Below, piece after piece: positions 9,549 through 18,295 of a stretch of 64,000 bases of DNA (positions are counted from its first letter, which is position 1; every line of letters begins with the position of its first letter). A program made the translations under genes and the position numbers. The DNA lies in NCBI RefSeq assembly GCF_017315705.1, contig NZ_JAFLRF010000008.1, positions 186,001-250,000 of the forward strand, read 5' to 3'. Under the pieces are notes generated by a model. The model did not search any database. It saw only the letters and a program-made list of their open reading frames with translations, and was not told the origin of the DNA. The stretch comes from Trinickia mobilis. GTDB lineage: Bacteria; Pseudomonadota; Gammaproteobacteria; Burkholderiales; Burkholderiaceae.

Positions 9549-9841
9549 TCGGAATTCACTTCATTTCCGAGCTGCGCAATTCTCGCGTCGCCTACCTAAT
9601 AGGTGGGCGGTGCAGGTTCAGGCTATGCGGCATGTTTTTAGACTCTTGCACGCCAACGTACACGATTGGATGATCGTTGATCCGTGCGGGATCGCACGCA
9701 TACCCGGTTTTTCACGCTGCGGTTTGCGCGGTGCGCCCGCCCTTTCGGGCGTTCGTGAAGATTGCATCGAGCCAGGGAGGAGGCGCTATGTCGCTACGTG
9801 AAATGCGCCCGGATAGGCGAGCCGTCATGCCGCGCAGGCGC
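9549..9841. other. Intergenic region between flippase and priming transferase
   Basis: No gene is seen. It holds a small GCCC-TTTC-GGGC hairpin near 9739-9751 that could weakly terminate the priming-transferase transcript. The rest shows no recognisable motif. Confidence 0.35.
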
Positions 9842-11221
9842 TCAAAACGCGTTTCGCCCTACGAATCCTTTTGCCACAGTGAGGAGGAGGATTTTCATGT
9901 CGAACCAGAAGCTCCAATGCTGCATGTAGAACAGATCGAACTTGACGCGCGTCTCCATCTTTTCGAGCTTTCGCGTCTCGCCGCGATATCCGTTCACTTG
10001 CGCCCAGCCCGTGATACCCGGTTTGATCCGATAGCGGTACATATAGCCATCGACCAGGTCCTTGTACAAGTCGTCATGCTCTATTGCATGAGGCCGTGGC
10101 CCTACCACGGACATGTGGCCCATCAAAACGTTGATGAATTGCGGCAGTTCGTCGAGACTCGTACGCCGCAAGAACGCGCCGATCGACGTGAGCCTTGAAT
10201 CGTTGCGCGTTGCCTGGACGACGCGGCCGGACTCACCGGCGTGGATTCTCATGGTCCGGAATTTCAAAATTTCGAACGGGCGGCCGTCGACGCCCATGCG
10301 TTTTTGCCTGAACAATGCCGGCCCCGGCGAGGACAGCATGACGAGCATCGCCAGAAAGACAAGTAGCGGCAGTAACACAATGAGCACAATCGCGGAGAAT
10401 AGCCGGTCGAAGACGTACTTCGGCAACAGCTGGAACTGCTGGGTCGCGCATACGGTGACGTTGATCGACGTCATGCCGATGACTTCGGAAACAGAATGGC
10501 TGAAAAGCGATACGCTTCTCACATCCGGCAAGAAACGAAGATTGATGAAGTCGTGGCGGAATTCCCGCACGAAGCGATGAATGACGTGCTCTTCCGACAA
10601 AGGCAGCGCCAACCATATTTCGTCGACGCTTTCGCATCTCACGCGATCGGCGAATTCGCCAAAGCGCGTCATGACCTCGACACCGCATACCGGACTGGCT
10701 TCGCTTGCGCGCTCGTCGAAGAGCAATACCGGTTTAAATCCGGCATACGTGGCGCGGAGAATCTGTGCGACGATTTCGCGACTGTGACTTTCCGGCCCCA
10801 CGATCGCAACGGTTTTCTGATTCATGCCCCGGCTGCGCAGCCGCCGAAGCATCAGGTGCGCGAGAATTTTTTCTGACGTGAGCGCGCCGCCCGTGAGAAT
10901 GGTGGACAAGCCGAGCCAGAGGCGTGACACCACGTCCGCCCGGTGCGCGACGAATATCAGGACAACCTCCATCAGTGTCACCGTGCACCACGCGGCGAGC
11001 ACTCTCCATGCCAATCGAGAAAGGGGTTGTCCGCGCCAGGAGCGGTACAGGCCAAATCCCGGAAACAGTAGAAGGACGAGGATGCAGTTGAACGCGATGA
11101 TGAATCGTTCGATGTCGGCAAGATCGAGGGAGCCCTGGTGCGTCAGCATGTGCGCGAGGATGGCTCCCGACACGACCAGAAAAATATCGACCACCTCCAT
11201 CGCGGTAGCCCAGACAGACAT
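9842..11221 (-). CDS. Undecaprenyl-phosphate glucose phosphotransferase (WcaJ-type)
   Basis: Initiating glycosyl-phosphate transferase that loads the first sugar onto undecaprenyl phosphate at the inner membrane. The 459-residue protein has four N-terminal membrane helices, a CoA-binding-like Rossmann segment around 130-240 and a re-entrant helix near 268-293 (FSAIVLIVLLPLLVFLAMLVML). The C-terminal bacterial sugar-transferase domain shows KFRTM, then DELPQFINVLMGHMSVVGPRP and PGITGWAQVNGYRG. The start at 11221 follows an AGGGAG site. By length and domain order it belongs with WcaJ/BceB-type enzymes. Glucose-1-phosphate transfer is the usual reaction, but galactose cannot be excluded. Confidence 0.93.
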   Translation of the reverse strand: MSVWATAMEVVDIFLVVSGAILAHMLTHQGSLDLADIERFIIAFNCILVLLLFPGFGLYRSWRGQPLSRLAWRVLAAWCTVTLMEVVLIFVAHRADVVSRLWLGLSTILTGGALTSEKILAHLMLRRLRSRGMNQKTVAIVGPESHSREIVAQILRATYAGFKPVLLFDERASEASPVCGVEVMTRFGEFADRVRCESVDEIWLALPLSEEHVIHRFVREFRHDFINLRFLPDVRSVSLFSHSVSEVIGMTSINVTVCATQQFQLLPKYVFDRLFSAIVLIVLLPLLVFLAMLVMLSSPGPALFRQKRMGVDGRPFEILKFRTMRIHAGESGRVVQATRNDSRLTSIGAFLRRTSLDELPQFINVLMGHMSVVGPRPHAIEHDDLYKDLVDGYMYRYRIKPGITGWAQVNGYRGETRKLEKMETRVKFDLFYMQHWSFWFDMKILLLTVAKGFVGRNAF

Positions 11222-11822
11222 CGCTCATCTCCCTGTCATTGCCCGCGTTAGCCACAAGTCCCGTGGTCGGATGGAAAGCGTTGCGCTGCCTACGCCATTG
11301 GCGCAAACGAAGTGTCGTTGTCCGCGCTCCCGGCGAAGCGAGCGCCATCCTGCTCCCCATCGGTGACCAAAGCGAGAATCGCACCACCGCATACGATGGC
11401 TTGATACAACGCGATCTCCCCGGGTCGTGGCCGTTTCTTCCCGCGGCACGTTCAACGAGATGTTGCAGATTTGAATCGCGGTGCAAGGTAAGGGCACCTC
11501 ATAGAACCGCAATTTGCGCCGGCGAATCGTAATGGTCGATGACGGGGCCGGTGCGGCGCGGCTTCCATTTGAAGCCGATCGCCATTCGCCGGCCTCGACT
11601 GCATCAAAGATGTTTCATTTCCGATTCCACTGCAACGAAAAGAGCGCGATCGAAGAGACGTGAGACGCGGGCGGCCGTCGGATTTCAATCAGCCGTACGG
11701 TTGCGAACAGAGCACCGAATGCCGAAGGCATACCGTGACTTTTGGAGGCGGTGCGCTGCGAGCAGACACAGGTCGCGATCGGCGGCACGGCGCGACGATG
11801 AACGAAGGAAGAGAGAACGGCC
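11222..11822. other. 600-base intergenic region, no gene recognised
   Basis: This stretch separates the divergent priming-transferase and elaA genes. Several short open frames occur on both strands, but none has a family resemblance or a good ribosome site. Promoters for both flanking genes should lie here. I cannot point to a convincing -35/-10 pair. Confidence 0.4.
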
Positions 11823-12377
11823 ATGGACTGGAAATGCACCGAATTCGAACAATTGTCTACGCGAGAGCTTTACTCAATCCTGCGCATTCGCAGCACCGTG
11901 TTCGTCGTCGAATACGCGCACCCTCACCTCGACCTCGACTGCAAGGACGACCGCGCACTCCACGTCTTCGCACTCGAGCGGGAGCAGGGATTGCAGTTGG
12001 TCGCCGCTTATGCACGCCTGTTGCCTGGTGACGAGTACGACCCGGAGATCACGATCGACAGGATCGTCACCTATACGAACCGGCGCGACGACGAGACCCA
12101 TGATCAGCTCGTCGCACATGCGCTTATCGCTGCCCGCACCGCCTGGCCTGGACGGCCGATCCACACCAACGTTCCCGCCGACCAGGCAGCCGTCTACGAG
12201 CGCTTCGGGTTCAGAAAAGCCGTGGGCCCGTTTCTGGAGCACGGCATGCCGTACATCAACATGGCATATCGTATGTCCTTGGTCGGGCATCATCTCCCTG
12301 CTCTGAGCTTACCTGCGGTGCAGTGGATTTCGCCGCCGGGACGATTACCGAGATCGATCGCGACCACGATCGGCTAG
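11823..12377 (+). CDS. elaA: ElaA-family GNAT N-acetyltransferase
   Basis: Small GNAT-fold acyltransferase of the ElaA group, whose physiological substrate is not established. The N-terminus has the family pattern LYSILRIRSTVFVVE. The acetyl-CoA region covers RIVTYTNRRDDETHDQLVAHAL with a degenerate pyrophosphate loop, and the C-terminal part has VYERFGFRKAVGPFLEHGMPYINMAYRM. At 184 residues it is about 30 longer than the usual 150. The extra C-terminal tail after the MAYRM strand looks non-conserved. The start at 11823 has a GAAGAGAGA site upstream. It lies 38 bases before the dienelactone hydrolase gene and may share its transcript. Confidence 0.85.
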   Translation: MDWKCTEFEQLSTRELYSILRIRSTVFVVEYAHPHLDLDCKDDRALHVFALEREQGLQLVAAYARLLPGDEYDPEITIDRIVTYTNRRDDETHDQLVAHALIAARTAWPGRPIHTNVPADQAAVYERFGFRKAVGPFLEHGMPYINMAYRMSLVGHHLPALSLPAVQWISPPGRLPRSIATTIG

Positions 12378-12415
12378 GGACGACAGCACGATTCCGTTCA
12401 ATCGAGGAGCATCCG

Positions 12416-13147
12416 ATGAAAGCGACGCCAGGATCCATAATTTCCTTTCGCCGACCTGACGGCCAAGAACTCCAGGGTTATTTGGCCCCCCCGCGGACGC
12501 CGGAGGGTGCGCCCGCGATCGTCGTGATTCAAGAGTGGTGGGGCTTGAACGACCAGATTCGCGGCGTGGCAGACCGGCTTGCGCAGTCCGGCTACCTCGC
12601 ATTGGTACCCGATCTCTTCCGCGGCAAATCGACCGTCGAAGAGGAAGAGGCGCATCACTTGATGAACGGGCTCAACTTCGGCGAAGCGGCGAGCCAGGAC
12701 ATTCCCGGTGCCGTGCAGTATTTGAAGGAGCGCTGCGAGCGCGTCGCCGTGCTGGGCTATTGCATGGGCGGCGCGCTCACGCTGCTGTCGCTATGCCAGG
12801 TGCCTGAGGTATCGGCCGGCGTGGTGTGGTACGGCTTCCCTCCGCTCGAGTACCTCGACGCGTCCCGAATCAAGGCGCCGATACTCGGTCATTGGGCGAC
12901 GCAGGACGCGTTCTTTGCAGCCGAGACGGTCGATGTGCTGGAAGCAAAGTTATCCGACGCGAAAGTCGACTTCGAATTTCATCGCTACCTCGCGCATCAC
13001 GCGTTTGCCAACGAGACCGCGGTTGGGCCCGGCCGCATCCCGAGGACCCAATTCGATCCGGTCTGGTCGCAGTTGGCCTGGGACCGCACGCTGACCTTTT
13101 TGGGCCGCACGATGTGGCCGCAGCGTGCGAATGCCGGGGGCAACTAA
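12416..13147 (+). CDS. Dienelactone hydrolase family protein
   Basis: Alpha/beta-hydrolase of the carboxymethylenebutenolidase family, 243 residues from the ATG at 12416. The open frame extends upstream, but GAGGAG lies at 12404-12409 and the alignment begins at MKATPGSIISF, so this start is chosen. Catalytic features are the nucleophile elbow GYCMGG (Cys near residue 115), an Asp in the HWATQDAFF segment, and a His in the YLAHHAFAN segment, giving the Cys-Asp-His triad. The natural substrate may be a dienelactone or another small lactone or ester. No aromatic ring-cleavage genes flank it, so a catabolic role is not supported here. Confidence 0.9.
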   Translation: MKATPGSIISFRRPDGQELQGYLAPPRTPEGAPAIVVIQEWWGLNDQIRGVADRLAQSGYLALVPDLFRGKSTVEEEEAHHLMNGLNFGEAASQDIPGAVQYLKERCERVAVLGYCMGGALTLLSLCQVPEVSAGVVWYGFPPLEYLDASRIKAPILGHWATQDAFFAAETVDVLEAKLSDAKVDFEFHRYLAHHAFANETAVGPGRIPRTQFDPVWSQLAWDRTLTFLGRTMWPQRANAGGN

Positions 13148-13177
13148 GCACCATGGCGACCGCAAGCCACACAGGGC

Positions 13178-14398
13178 CTAACCCTTCACGCAAACCACCT
13201 GCCGCAGCGTATGCAGCACCTCGACCAGGCTCCGCTGCGCGGCCATCACGGCGTCGATGTCCTTGTAGGCCATCGGTATTTCATCGACGACCCCTGCATC
13301 CTTTCGGCACTCGACGTGCGCCGTCGCCCTGATTTGATCTTCGACCGTAAAGCGCCGTTTTGCCTCCGTTCGGCTCATCGCGCGCCCGGCGCCGTGACTG
13401 CATGAGCAGAAGCTTTCTTCGTTGCCGAGACCGCGCACGATGAAGCTTTTTGCGCCCATCGAGCCCGGAATGATGCCGAGCTCGCCTGCCCTCGCCGACA
13501 CCGCCCCTTTGCGCGTCACGAACACGTCGGCGCCGAAATGCCGTTCCTTCTGCACGTAATTGTGGTGACAGTTCACCGCCTGCGCGTCGATGCCAAAGGG
13601 CGTGCCGATCGTCGCGCGCACCGCGCCGATCACGGCGCTCATCATGACCTCGCGGTTGCAGCGCGCGTAGTCCTGCGCCCAGCCGACCGCCTCCATATAG
13701 TCGTCGAAGTGCCGGCTGCCTTCCTTGAAGTACGCGAGGTCCTTGTCGGGCAGATTCGCGAGGTGCCGACGCATGTCGGCCTGAGCCAGTTCGATGAAGA
13801 GACTCCCGATCGCACTGCCCACGCCCCGCGATCCGCTGTGCAGCATGAGCCAGACGCGGTCACGTTCGTCGACGCATACCTCGATGAAGTGATTGCCGCT
13901 GCCGAGCGTGCCGACGTGCACGTAGTGATTCGTGCGCGCGAGGGAAGGATACTTGTCGACGATGCACTGAAAACCGGGGGCGAGCCGTTTCCACGCGTCG
14001 TCGACGGCCGGCGGCGGACGCGACCATGCGCCCGGATCGCGTCGCCCGCGCGAGCTGCCATGCGGCACCGCGCGCTCGATCGCGCCGCGCACGCGTGCAA
14101 GGGAGTCCGGCAGGTCCGCGGCCGTCAGCGTCGTGCGGACCGCCATCATTCCGCAGCCGATATCCACGCCCACCGCTGCCGGAATGATGGCGCCTTGCGT
14201 CGGAATCACGCTGCCGATCGTCGACCCTTTGCCCACGTGCGCGTCCGGCATGACGGCAACGTGGCGGAACACGAACGGCATGCTGGCCGTGTTTCTCAGC
14301 TGCCGACGAGCCTCATCCTCGATCGCGACGCCCTGCGTCCACATCTTCACGGGCTTGCCGCTTGCCACGTTCATCAGTTGGTAATCGAGCAGAGTCAT
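13178..14398 (-). CDS. rtcB: RtcB-type RNA ligase
   Basis: GTP- and Mn-dependent 3'-phosphate RNA ligase used in RNA repair or tRNA splicing. The length of 406 residues matches E. coli RtcB (408). Visible signatures are PDAHVGKGSTIGSVIPT, the metal-binding cysteine in GVDIGCGMM, HSGSRGVG, NCHHNYV, and the guanylylation motif SHGAGRAMSRTEAK, whose His accepts GMP. The start at 14398 follows GAGAC. Neither an rtcA cyclase nor an rtcR activator is next to it. It converges with the dienelactone hydrolase gene, 30 bases away. Confidence 0.95.
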   Translation of the reverse strand: MTLLDYQLMNVASGKPVKMWTQGVAIEDEARRQLRNTASMPFVFRHVAVMPDAHVGKGSTIGSVIPTQGAIIPAAVGVDIGCGMMAVRTTLTAADLPDSLARVRGAIERAVPHGSSRGRRDPGAWSRPPPAVDDAWKRLAPGFQCIVDKYPSLARTNHYVHVGTLGSGNHFIEVCVDERDRVWLMLHSGSRGVGSAIGSLFIELAQADMRRHLANLPDKDLAYFKEGSRHFDDYMEAVGWAQDYARCNREVMMSAVIGAVRATIGTPFGIDAQAVNCHHNYVQKERHFGADVFVTRKGAVSARAGELGIIPGSMGAKSFIVRGLGNEESFCSCSHGAGRAMSRTEAKRRFTVEDQIRATAHVECRKDAGVVDEIPMAYKDIDAVMAAQRSLVEVLHTLRQVVCVKG

Positions 14399-14725
14399 GT
14401 CTCGGTCCGGTCGTCATGCTTCGCCAATCGGCGCCGATACCGGTGCGCGGCGTATGGCACTAGCGTGAGCCGTTTTTTCCGGTTCGACAACCGGGACGCC
14501 ATGAGCGTCTTAGTCGAGCCTCCACGGCGGTTCGGTTACCGCTAAACAGTTCACGAAGACTGACCGATGGAAAATATCAGAAGTGTCGGCCTCAACGTAA
14601 AATGCGCGCATGCCCACATCACTGACGCCTCACACACTTCGAAGGCCGGCGGTTGTACGGTTCAGCTGGCCGCGATTCAAGTCGCCGTGACGAGGCATCA
14701 ATTCCTCAGACTACCGTTTCCATTC
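14399..14725. other. Divergent intergenic region rtcB / ABC ATPase
   Basis: No gene is supported. The frame of the downstream ATPase stays open through part of it, but the translation (histidine- and threonine-rich) does not resemble an ABC protein. I looked for a -24/-12 sigma-54 element before rtcB, as in E. coli, and did not find one with correct spacing. Confidence 0.4.
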
Positions 14726-15349
14726 ATGCTTCGATTCGAAAATCTCAGCAAACGCTACGGCGATCACATCGTTTTTCAGGGACTGCGTTATGACAACGGC
14801 ACGGGATGCGTCGCGTTGAACGACGAAATGGGCAGCGGCAAAACGACCTTGCTCGGTGTGCTGGCCGGCGAAATCGAGCCCGATGCGGGCGACGTGTGGC
14901 TTGCCGGCCATTCGCTGCGCACCGAGCCGCTCAAGGCGAAGTCGATGCTCGCGTACGTGCCGGACGATTGCATCGCGTATCCGCTGTTGAGCGGGCGCGC
15001 GTTTCTGGAAGAGATCGCGTCCGCGCGGCAGACCGCGCTCGATAGCGGCGTACTCGAACTTGCGAGCCGCTTCGGACTTGCCGCGCATTTGGAGAAGCGC
15101 TTCGAGCAGATGTCGTTCGGCACGCGCAAGAAGATCTTCCTGAGCGCAACCCTCCTGGGCAAGCCGGCGGCGGTCATCGCGGACGAGCCGACCGGCGGGC
15201 TCGACGCTGCTGCACGCTCGGTGCTGGTCGAGCTGTTCACCACCCTCGCGCGGGATCGCACGGTGTTTTTCTGCAGTCACGATGCCGCGTTCGTGCAAGC
15301 CTGCAGCGCAAAGACGATCAGCTTTGCCGATCTGGCGCCCCGTGCATGA
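14726..15349 (+). CDS. Orphan ABC-type ATPase subunit
   Basis: ATP-binding cassette protein of 207 residues starting MLRFENLSKRYGDHIVF. The ATG at 14726 is chosen because the ABC fold begins right there. The Walker A loop reads DEMGSGKTT, so the first glycine of the usual GPNGAGKTT is Asp, although the GK-T-T core is kept. The signature is degenerate (MSFGTRKK in place of LSGGQ), Walker B is AAVIADEP, and the switch His is in CSHD. The length and layout resemble CcmA/HisP-like single-domain subunits. No permease gene is adjacent, so the partner and substrate are unknown. It converges with the sigma-54 activator gene, 13 bases apart. Confidence 0.8.
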   Translation: MLRFENLSKRYGDHIVFQGLRYDNGTGCVALNDEMGSGKTTLLGVLAGEIEPDAGDVWLAGHSLRTEPLKAKSMLAYVPDDCIAYPLLSGRAFLEEIASARQTALDSGVLELASRFGLAAHLEKRFEQMSFGTRKKIFLSATLLGKPAAVIADEPTGGLDAAARSVLVELFTTLARDRTVFFCSHDAAFVQACSAKTISFADLAPRA

Positions 15350-15362
15350 CACACACCGCCTC

Positions 15363-17393
15363 CTAACGGCCCTGGTCCCGGATTTCAACTAGCGTTCGAT
15401 CCAAGCCATATTTCCTGAGCTTCTGGTACAGCGTGCTCTTCGCAATACCCAAATGCCTTGCCGCGGAGGTCAGGTTTCCGCGAGAGATGGCGATCGCGCT
15501 GCGAATCGCCCCCTGCTCCGACGCTTCCATCGTGCCCCGGCCGTCGCGGGGAAAAGGCTCTTCGCATCCGGCGTGGATCGGCTCGTCGCTCGCACGCACA
15601 TCCGGTGGCAGATCCGCGAGCGTAAGGACCTCCGGGCCTGCCGTGAGAAGCATGCTTTCCACTACGTTACGAAGCTCCCGGACGTTCCCCGGCCATGAAT
15701 ACGCGCAGAGCGCCGCAACCACTTCGTCGTCCACCGCCGGGCTTGCCCTGCCAAGCTCCGCCGCAAATTTCCGGACCAGGTATTCCGTGAGGCGGCGAAC
15801 GTCCCCCGGCCGGTCGCGCAGCGGCGGAATGCGGATGCTGGTCACCGCGACGCGATAGAAAAAGTCCATTCGAAACCGCCCTTCCGAGACCTCCTTTCTC
15901 AAGTCGCGATTGGTCGCGGCGATGAGACGAAAGGTCACCGTCCTTGGGACGTTCTCGCCAAGCCGATAGATCTCCCCCTGTTCCAGCACGCGCAGGAAAT
16001 GCGGCTGTAGATCGACCGGCATTTCGCCGATCTCGTCGAGAAACAAGGTCCCGCCATTGGCGGCTTCAATCTTGCCGAGCGCGCCCCCTCGGCGTGCACC
16101 CGTGAAGGCGCCATCGCCATACCCGAATAGTTCGCTGGCAAGCAGTTCGCGTGAAAGGCCGCCGCAGTTAAGCGCGATAAAAGGCCCCTCCTTCGCTTGG
16201 CTCGCGTGGTGGATTCCCATGGCGAACAATTCCTTACCCACGCCAGTCTCGCCGAGCAGCACAACCGGCGCATGTGAACGCGCGATCTGCCGGGCCCTGT
16301 CCACGGCCTCGAGCAATGCCGGCGCTTCGCCCTGGATGCGCTCGAAGCCGGCCGTCGATCCCCCTTGGCCTTGGGTGCCGCAACCGGATGCGCGGCCGAC
16401 CTTGCGCGTAGCGCTGCAGCGTGGCGCGAACGGCACGATCAGCAAGCTGCCGATGCGCCTGCCATCTTCGATCACCGGCTCGATCCAGTCGGGCTGGATC
16501 CAGTGGGGGAGATCCGTGGATGTGACACGGGTGACGGCAGCGTCCGCGGCGAGCGCCAGGATCCGTCCAGGCCGTGCGAGCGAAAAGTCGCCGCCGGCTG
16601 CCGCAATCGCTGCTTCGGCGTGCTCATTCACCTTGATCGGATAGCCGCCGTGGTCGAACACCACGGCGCCGTCGGACGCAAGCATCGCGAGGCGCCTCAT
16701 GCAGCGATCCAGGAGCCGATAGCGAAGCTCCATGGTCCGCGCAGCAAGACGGCTCTCGATCCGGCTGGCAGCCGTGACGACCAGCGCCAGGCTGTGGCGA
16801 TTGTAGGATTCGGACAGGCCGGACACATCGATGACGCCGATAATCGTACCGTCGCGCGGGTCGCGGATCGCATTGGCCGAGCAGGTCCAGCGCTTGATGC
16901 CGGCGCAGAAGTGTTCGGCGGAATGGATCTGCACGGGCTGGCCGACCTCGATCGCCGTGCCGATCGCGTTGGTGCCGCAGATCATCTCGTTCCAGGACGC
17001 GCCGGGCAGGAGCTGAATCCCGTGCGCCGAAGCAATGGCGGCGGGGTCGCCCTCGAGGTTCAGGATGGTGCCGGCCGGCTCGGCAAGCGCCATGACAGTT
17101 TCGGTTTGCGCAAGAAAGTCGCGTGCGTGCGCCATCACCGGAGCACTCGCCTCGACCAGATCGCGGTGACCGCGTTTCAAGGAATACAGAAGATGCTCGT
17201 CCAGCGGCGGCGGCGCATGGCCCAGCGTGGGATCCACCCGCCAATCGAGGCAGCGCTGCCATGAGGTGTCAACGAGGTGCCGCACCACACTGTGAGGCGC
17301 TTCTCCGCCGCTCAGGAAGCGTTCCCATGCAGCCATGACGACCGCTTCGTCGCCAGGGTTCGAGAACATCTGAGAGGCATCCGGCATATCCAT
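15363..17393 (-). CDS. Sigma-54-dependent activator, AcoR/AcxR type (copy 1)
   Basis: Enhancer-binding activator of 676 residues, likely controlling the acetone carboxylase genes just upstream. The N-terminal sensor region contains a GAF-like domain (about 60-210) with the CGTNAIGTA and HFCAGIKRWTC motifs of AcoR proteins. The AAA+ domain has Walker A GETGVGKE and the sigma-54 contact loop GAFTGA, followed by the [12 protein letters not shown] Walker B region. The C-terminal Fis-type helix-turn-helix is [26 protein letters not shown]. The start at 17393 has AAGGAG upstream. It is clearly paralogous to the gene at 23080-25107. A sigma-54 promoter and a palindromic motif lie in its own upstream region, suggesting autoregulation or activation by its paralogue. 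Confidence 0.93.
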   Translation of the reverse strand: MDMPDASQMFSNPGDEAVVMAAWERFLSGGEAPHSVVRHLVDTSWQRCLDWRVDPTLGHAPPPLDEHLLYSLKRGHRDLVEASAPVMAHARDFLAQTETVMALAEPAGTILNLEGDPAAIASAHGIQLLPGASWNEMICGTNAIGTAIEVGQPVQIHSAEHFCAGIKRWTCSANAIRDPRDGTIIGVIDVSGLSESYNRHSLALVVTAASRIESRLAARTMELRYRLLDRCMRRLAMLASDGAVVFDHGGYPIKVNEHAEAAIAAAGGDFSLARPGRILALAADAAVTRVTSTDLPHWIQPDWIEPVIEDGRRIGSLLIVPFAPRCSATRKVGRASGCGTQGQGGSTAGFERIQGEAPALLEAVDRARQIARSHAPVVLLGETGVGKELFAMGIHHASQAKEGPFIALNCGGLSRELLASELFGYGDGAFTGARRGGALGKIEAANGGTLFLDEIGEMPVDLQPHFLRVLEQGEIYRLGENVPRTVTFRLIAATNRDLRKEVSEGRFRMDFFYRVAVTSIRIPPLRDRPGDVRRLTEYLVRKFAAELGRASPAVDDEVVAALCAYSWPGNVRELRNVVESMLLTAGPEVLTLADLPPDVRASDEPIHAGCEEPFPRDGRGTMEASEQGAIRSAIAISRGNLTSAARHLGIAKSTLYQKLRKYGLDRTLVEIRDQGR

Positions 17394-17479
17394 TACTTGT
17401 CTCCTTCTCTATGCCGCCTGAGACGCAGTCTCGCCGCTTCGCAACATGGCGGACGCACTCGGCTAGGGCAAGGAAAAGG

Positions 17480-17494
17480 GCAAGATCGATGCCA
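17480..17494 (-). promoter_or_regulatory. Sigma-54 (-24/-12) promoter of activator copy 1
   Basis: On the minus strand the sequence is TGGCATCGATCTTGC, which keeps the -24 GG and -12 GC exactly 10 bases apart and fits the TGGCAC-N5-TTGC consensus well. The predicted leader to the start codon at 17393 is about 75 bases. Palindromic candidate enhancer sites lie 40-125 bases upstream, a normal position for a bacterial enhancer-binding protein. Confidence 0.78.
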
Positions 17495-17535
17495 CCGCGA
17501 GAATGCCGTGGGCGCGCGCTCGGAACACGGCCGAA

Positions 17536-17607
17536 CGTTTGATTTCCGGACGATGGCCGCACGGGTTCCGTTCGATTTCCGAACGGCCCTGATGAGCCGT
17601 TCAACGG
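17536..17607. promoter_or_regulatory. Candidate enhancer sites upstream of activator copy 1
   Basis: A perfect 7-5-7 palindrome, CCGTTCGATTTCCGAACGG, occupies 17568-17586. A second, imperfect copy (CGTTTGATTTCCGGACG) lies at 17536-17552, centred about 33 bases away, close to three helical turns. A shorter palindrome CCGTTCAACGG follows at 17597-17607. Related elements occur before the paralogous activator and before acxA, so I infer a shared binding site for one or both activators. Confidence 0.65.
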
Positions 17608-17745
17608 TGCGGACAGTCCGCCCGCTGCGGCGCATCAAACGAAGTGCACGCCGCGACAGAGCCGCACTGCGGCGACGCCGATCGATCGATTGGCGTCGCC
17701 TGCGGGGAGACGCGGGCGTGAGACGATCGCGCCCTGCGCCGTGCA

Positions 17746-18252
17746 CTAGTCAGCGTGCTCGGGAACCGGCAACTGCAGCCAATTCTTGTAGAACGCTTCG
17801 ATGTCAGGCTCGAAATCGTGAATCACCGGATACCACGGCGTCGGTGCTTCGACATCGTGCATGGTCCCGCAACTCGGGCAGTAATACTCGCGGTAGACCT
17901 GCCACTGGGTGTCCGGCGCCATGAGCTTCGGATAGACCTCGAGCATCGCCTCCTCGGTGTCGCGCACATACACGTTGGCGTGCAGTTTCCAGTTTTCGCG
18001 GTAGTCGCAGAACTCGTGGCCGCAGTCGCACTTGACGAGCCAGTGTTTGCTTTTCGCGGCCTGCACGATATGCAGGTGCGGTCCGAGCGGCAAGACGATC
18101 TTGTCGGGCCACGCGACTTTCCCCTGCAACACTTCGAGATACTGACTAAATCGCTCATGATCCTTCGGCATGGACAACATGCGTACGGTCGTATCCCAGT
18201 CGAGTCGTCCATCGACCAGATTGCCGACCTGTTCTTTCGTGTAAGCAGACAT
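17746..18252 (-). CDS. acxC: Acetone carboxylase gamma subunit
   Basis: Small subunit of the heterohexameric acetone carboxylase, which uses ATP to carboxylate acetone with bicarbonate to acetoacetate. The 168-residue length from the ATG at 18252 equals that reported for Xanthobacter AcxC. Two cysteine clusters, CDCGHEFCDYREN and YYCPSCGTMHD, form the zinc-binding site known in the family. The frame remains open upstream of this ATG, but the extra residues are basic and not conserved. It is the last gene of acxA-acxB-acxC, 43 bases after acxB. It is followed by a 350-base gap that contains the promoter of an activator gene. Confidence 0.95.
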   Translation of the reverse strand: MSAYTKEQVGNLVDGRLDWDTTVRMLSMPKDHERFSQYLEVLQGKVAWPDKIVLPLGPHLHIVQAAKSKHWLVKCDCGHEFCDYRENWKLHANVYVRDTEEAMLEVYPKLMAPDTQWQVYREYYCPSCGTMHDVEAPTPWYPVIHDFEPDIEAFYKNWLQLPVPEHAD

Positions 18253-18295
18253 TTCGCTACTCCTTGATTGCCTTCGATATCGATACCTGGGCGGA

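Noticed and set aside
13538-14545. 335-codon plus-strand frame opposite rtcB
   Set aside because: Antisense to a well-supported RtcB gene, with a His/Arg-rich translation.
14399-14725. Sigma-54 promoter for rtcB, as in E. coli
   Set aside because: I looked for GG-N10-GC on the minus strand and found no correctly spaced match, and no rtcR-type activator is adjacent.
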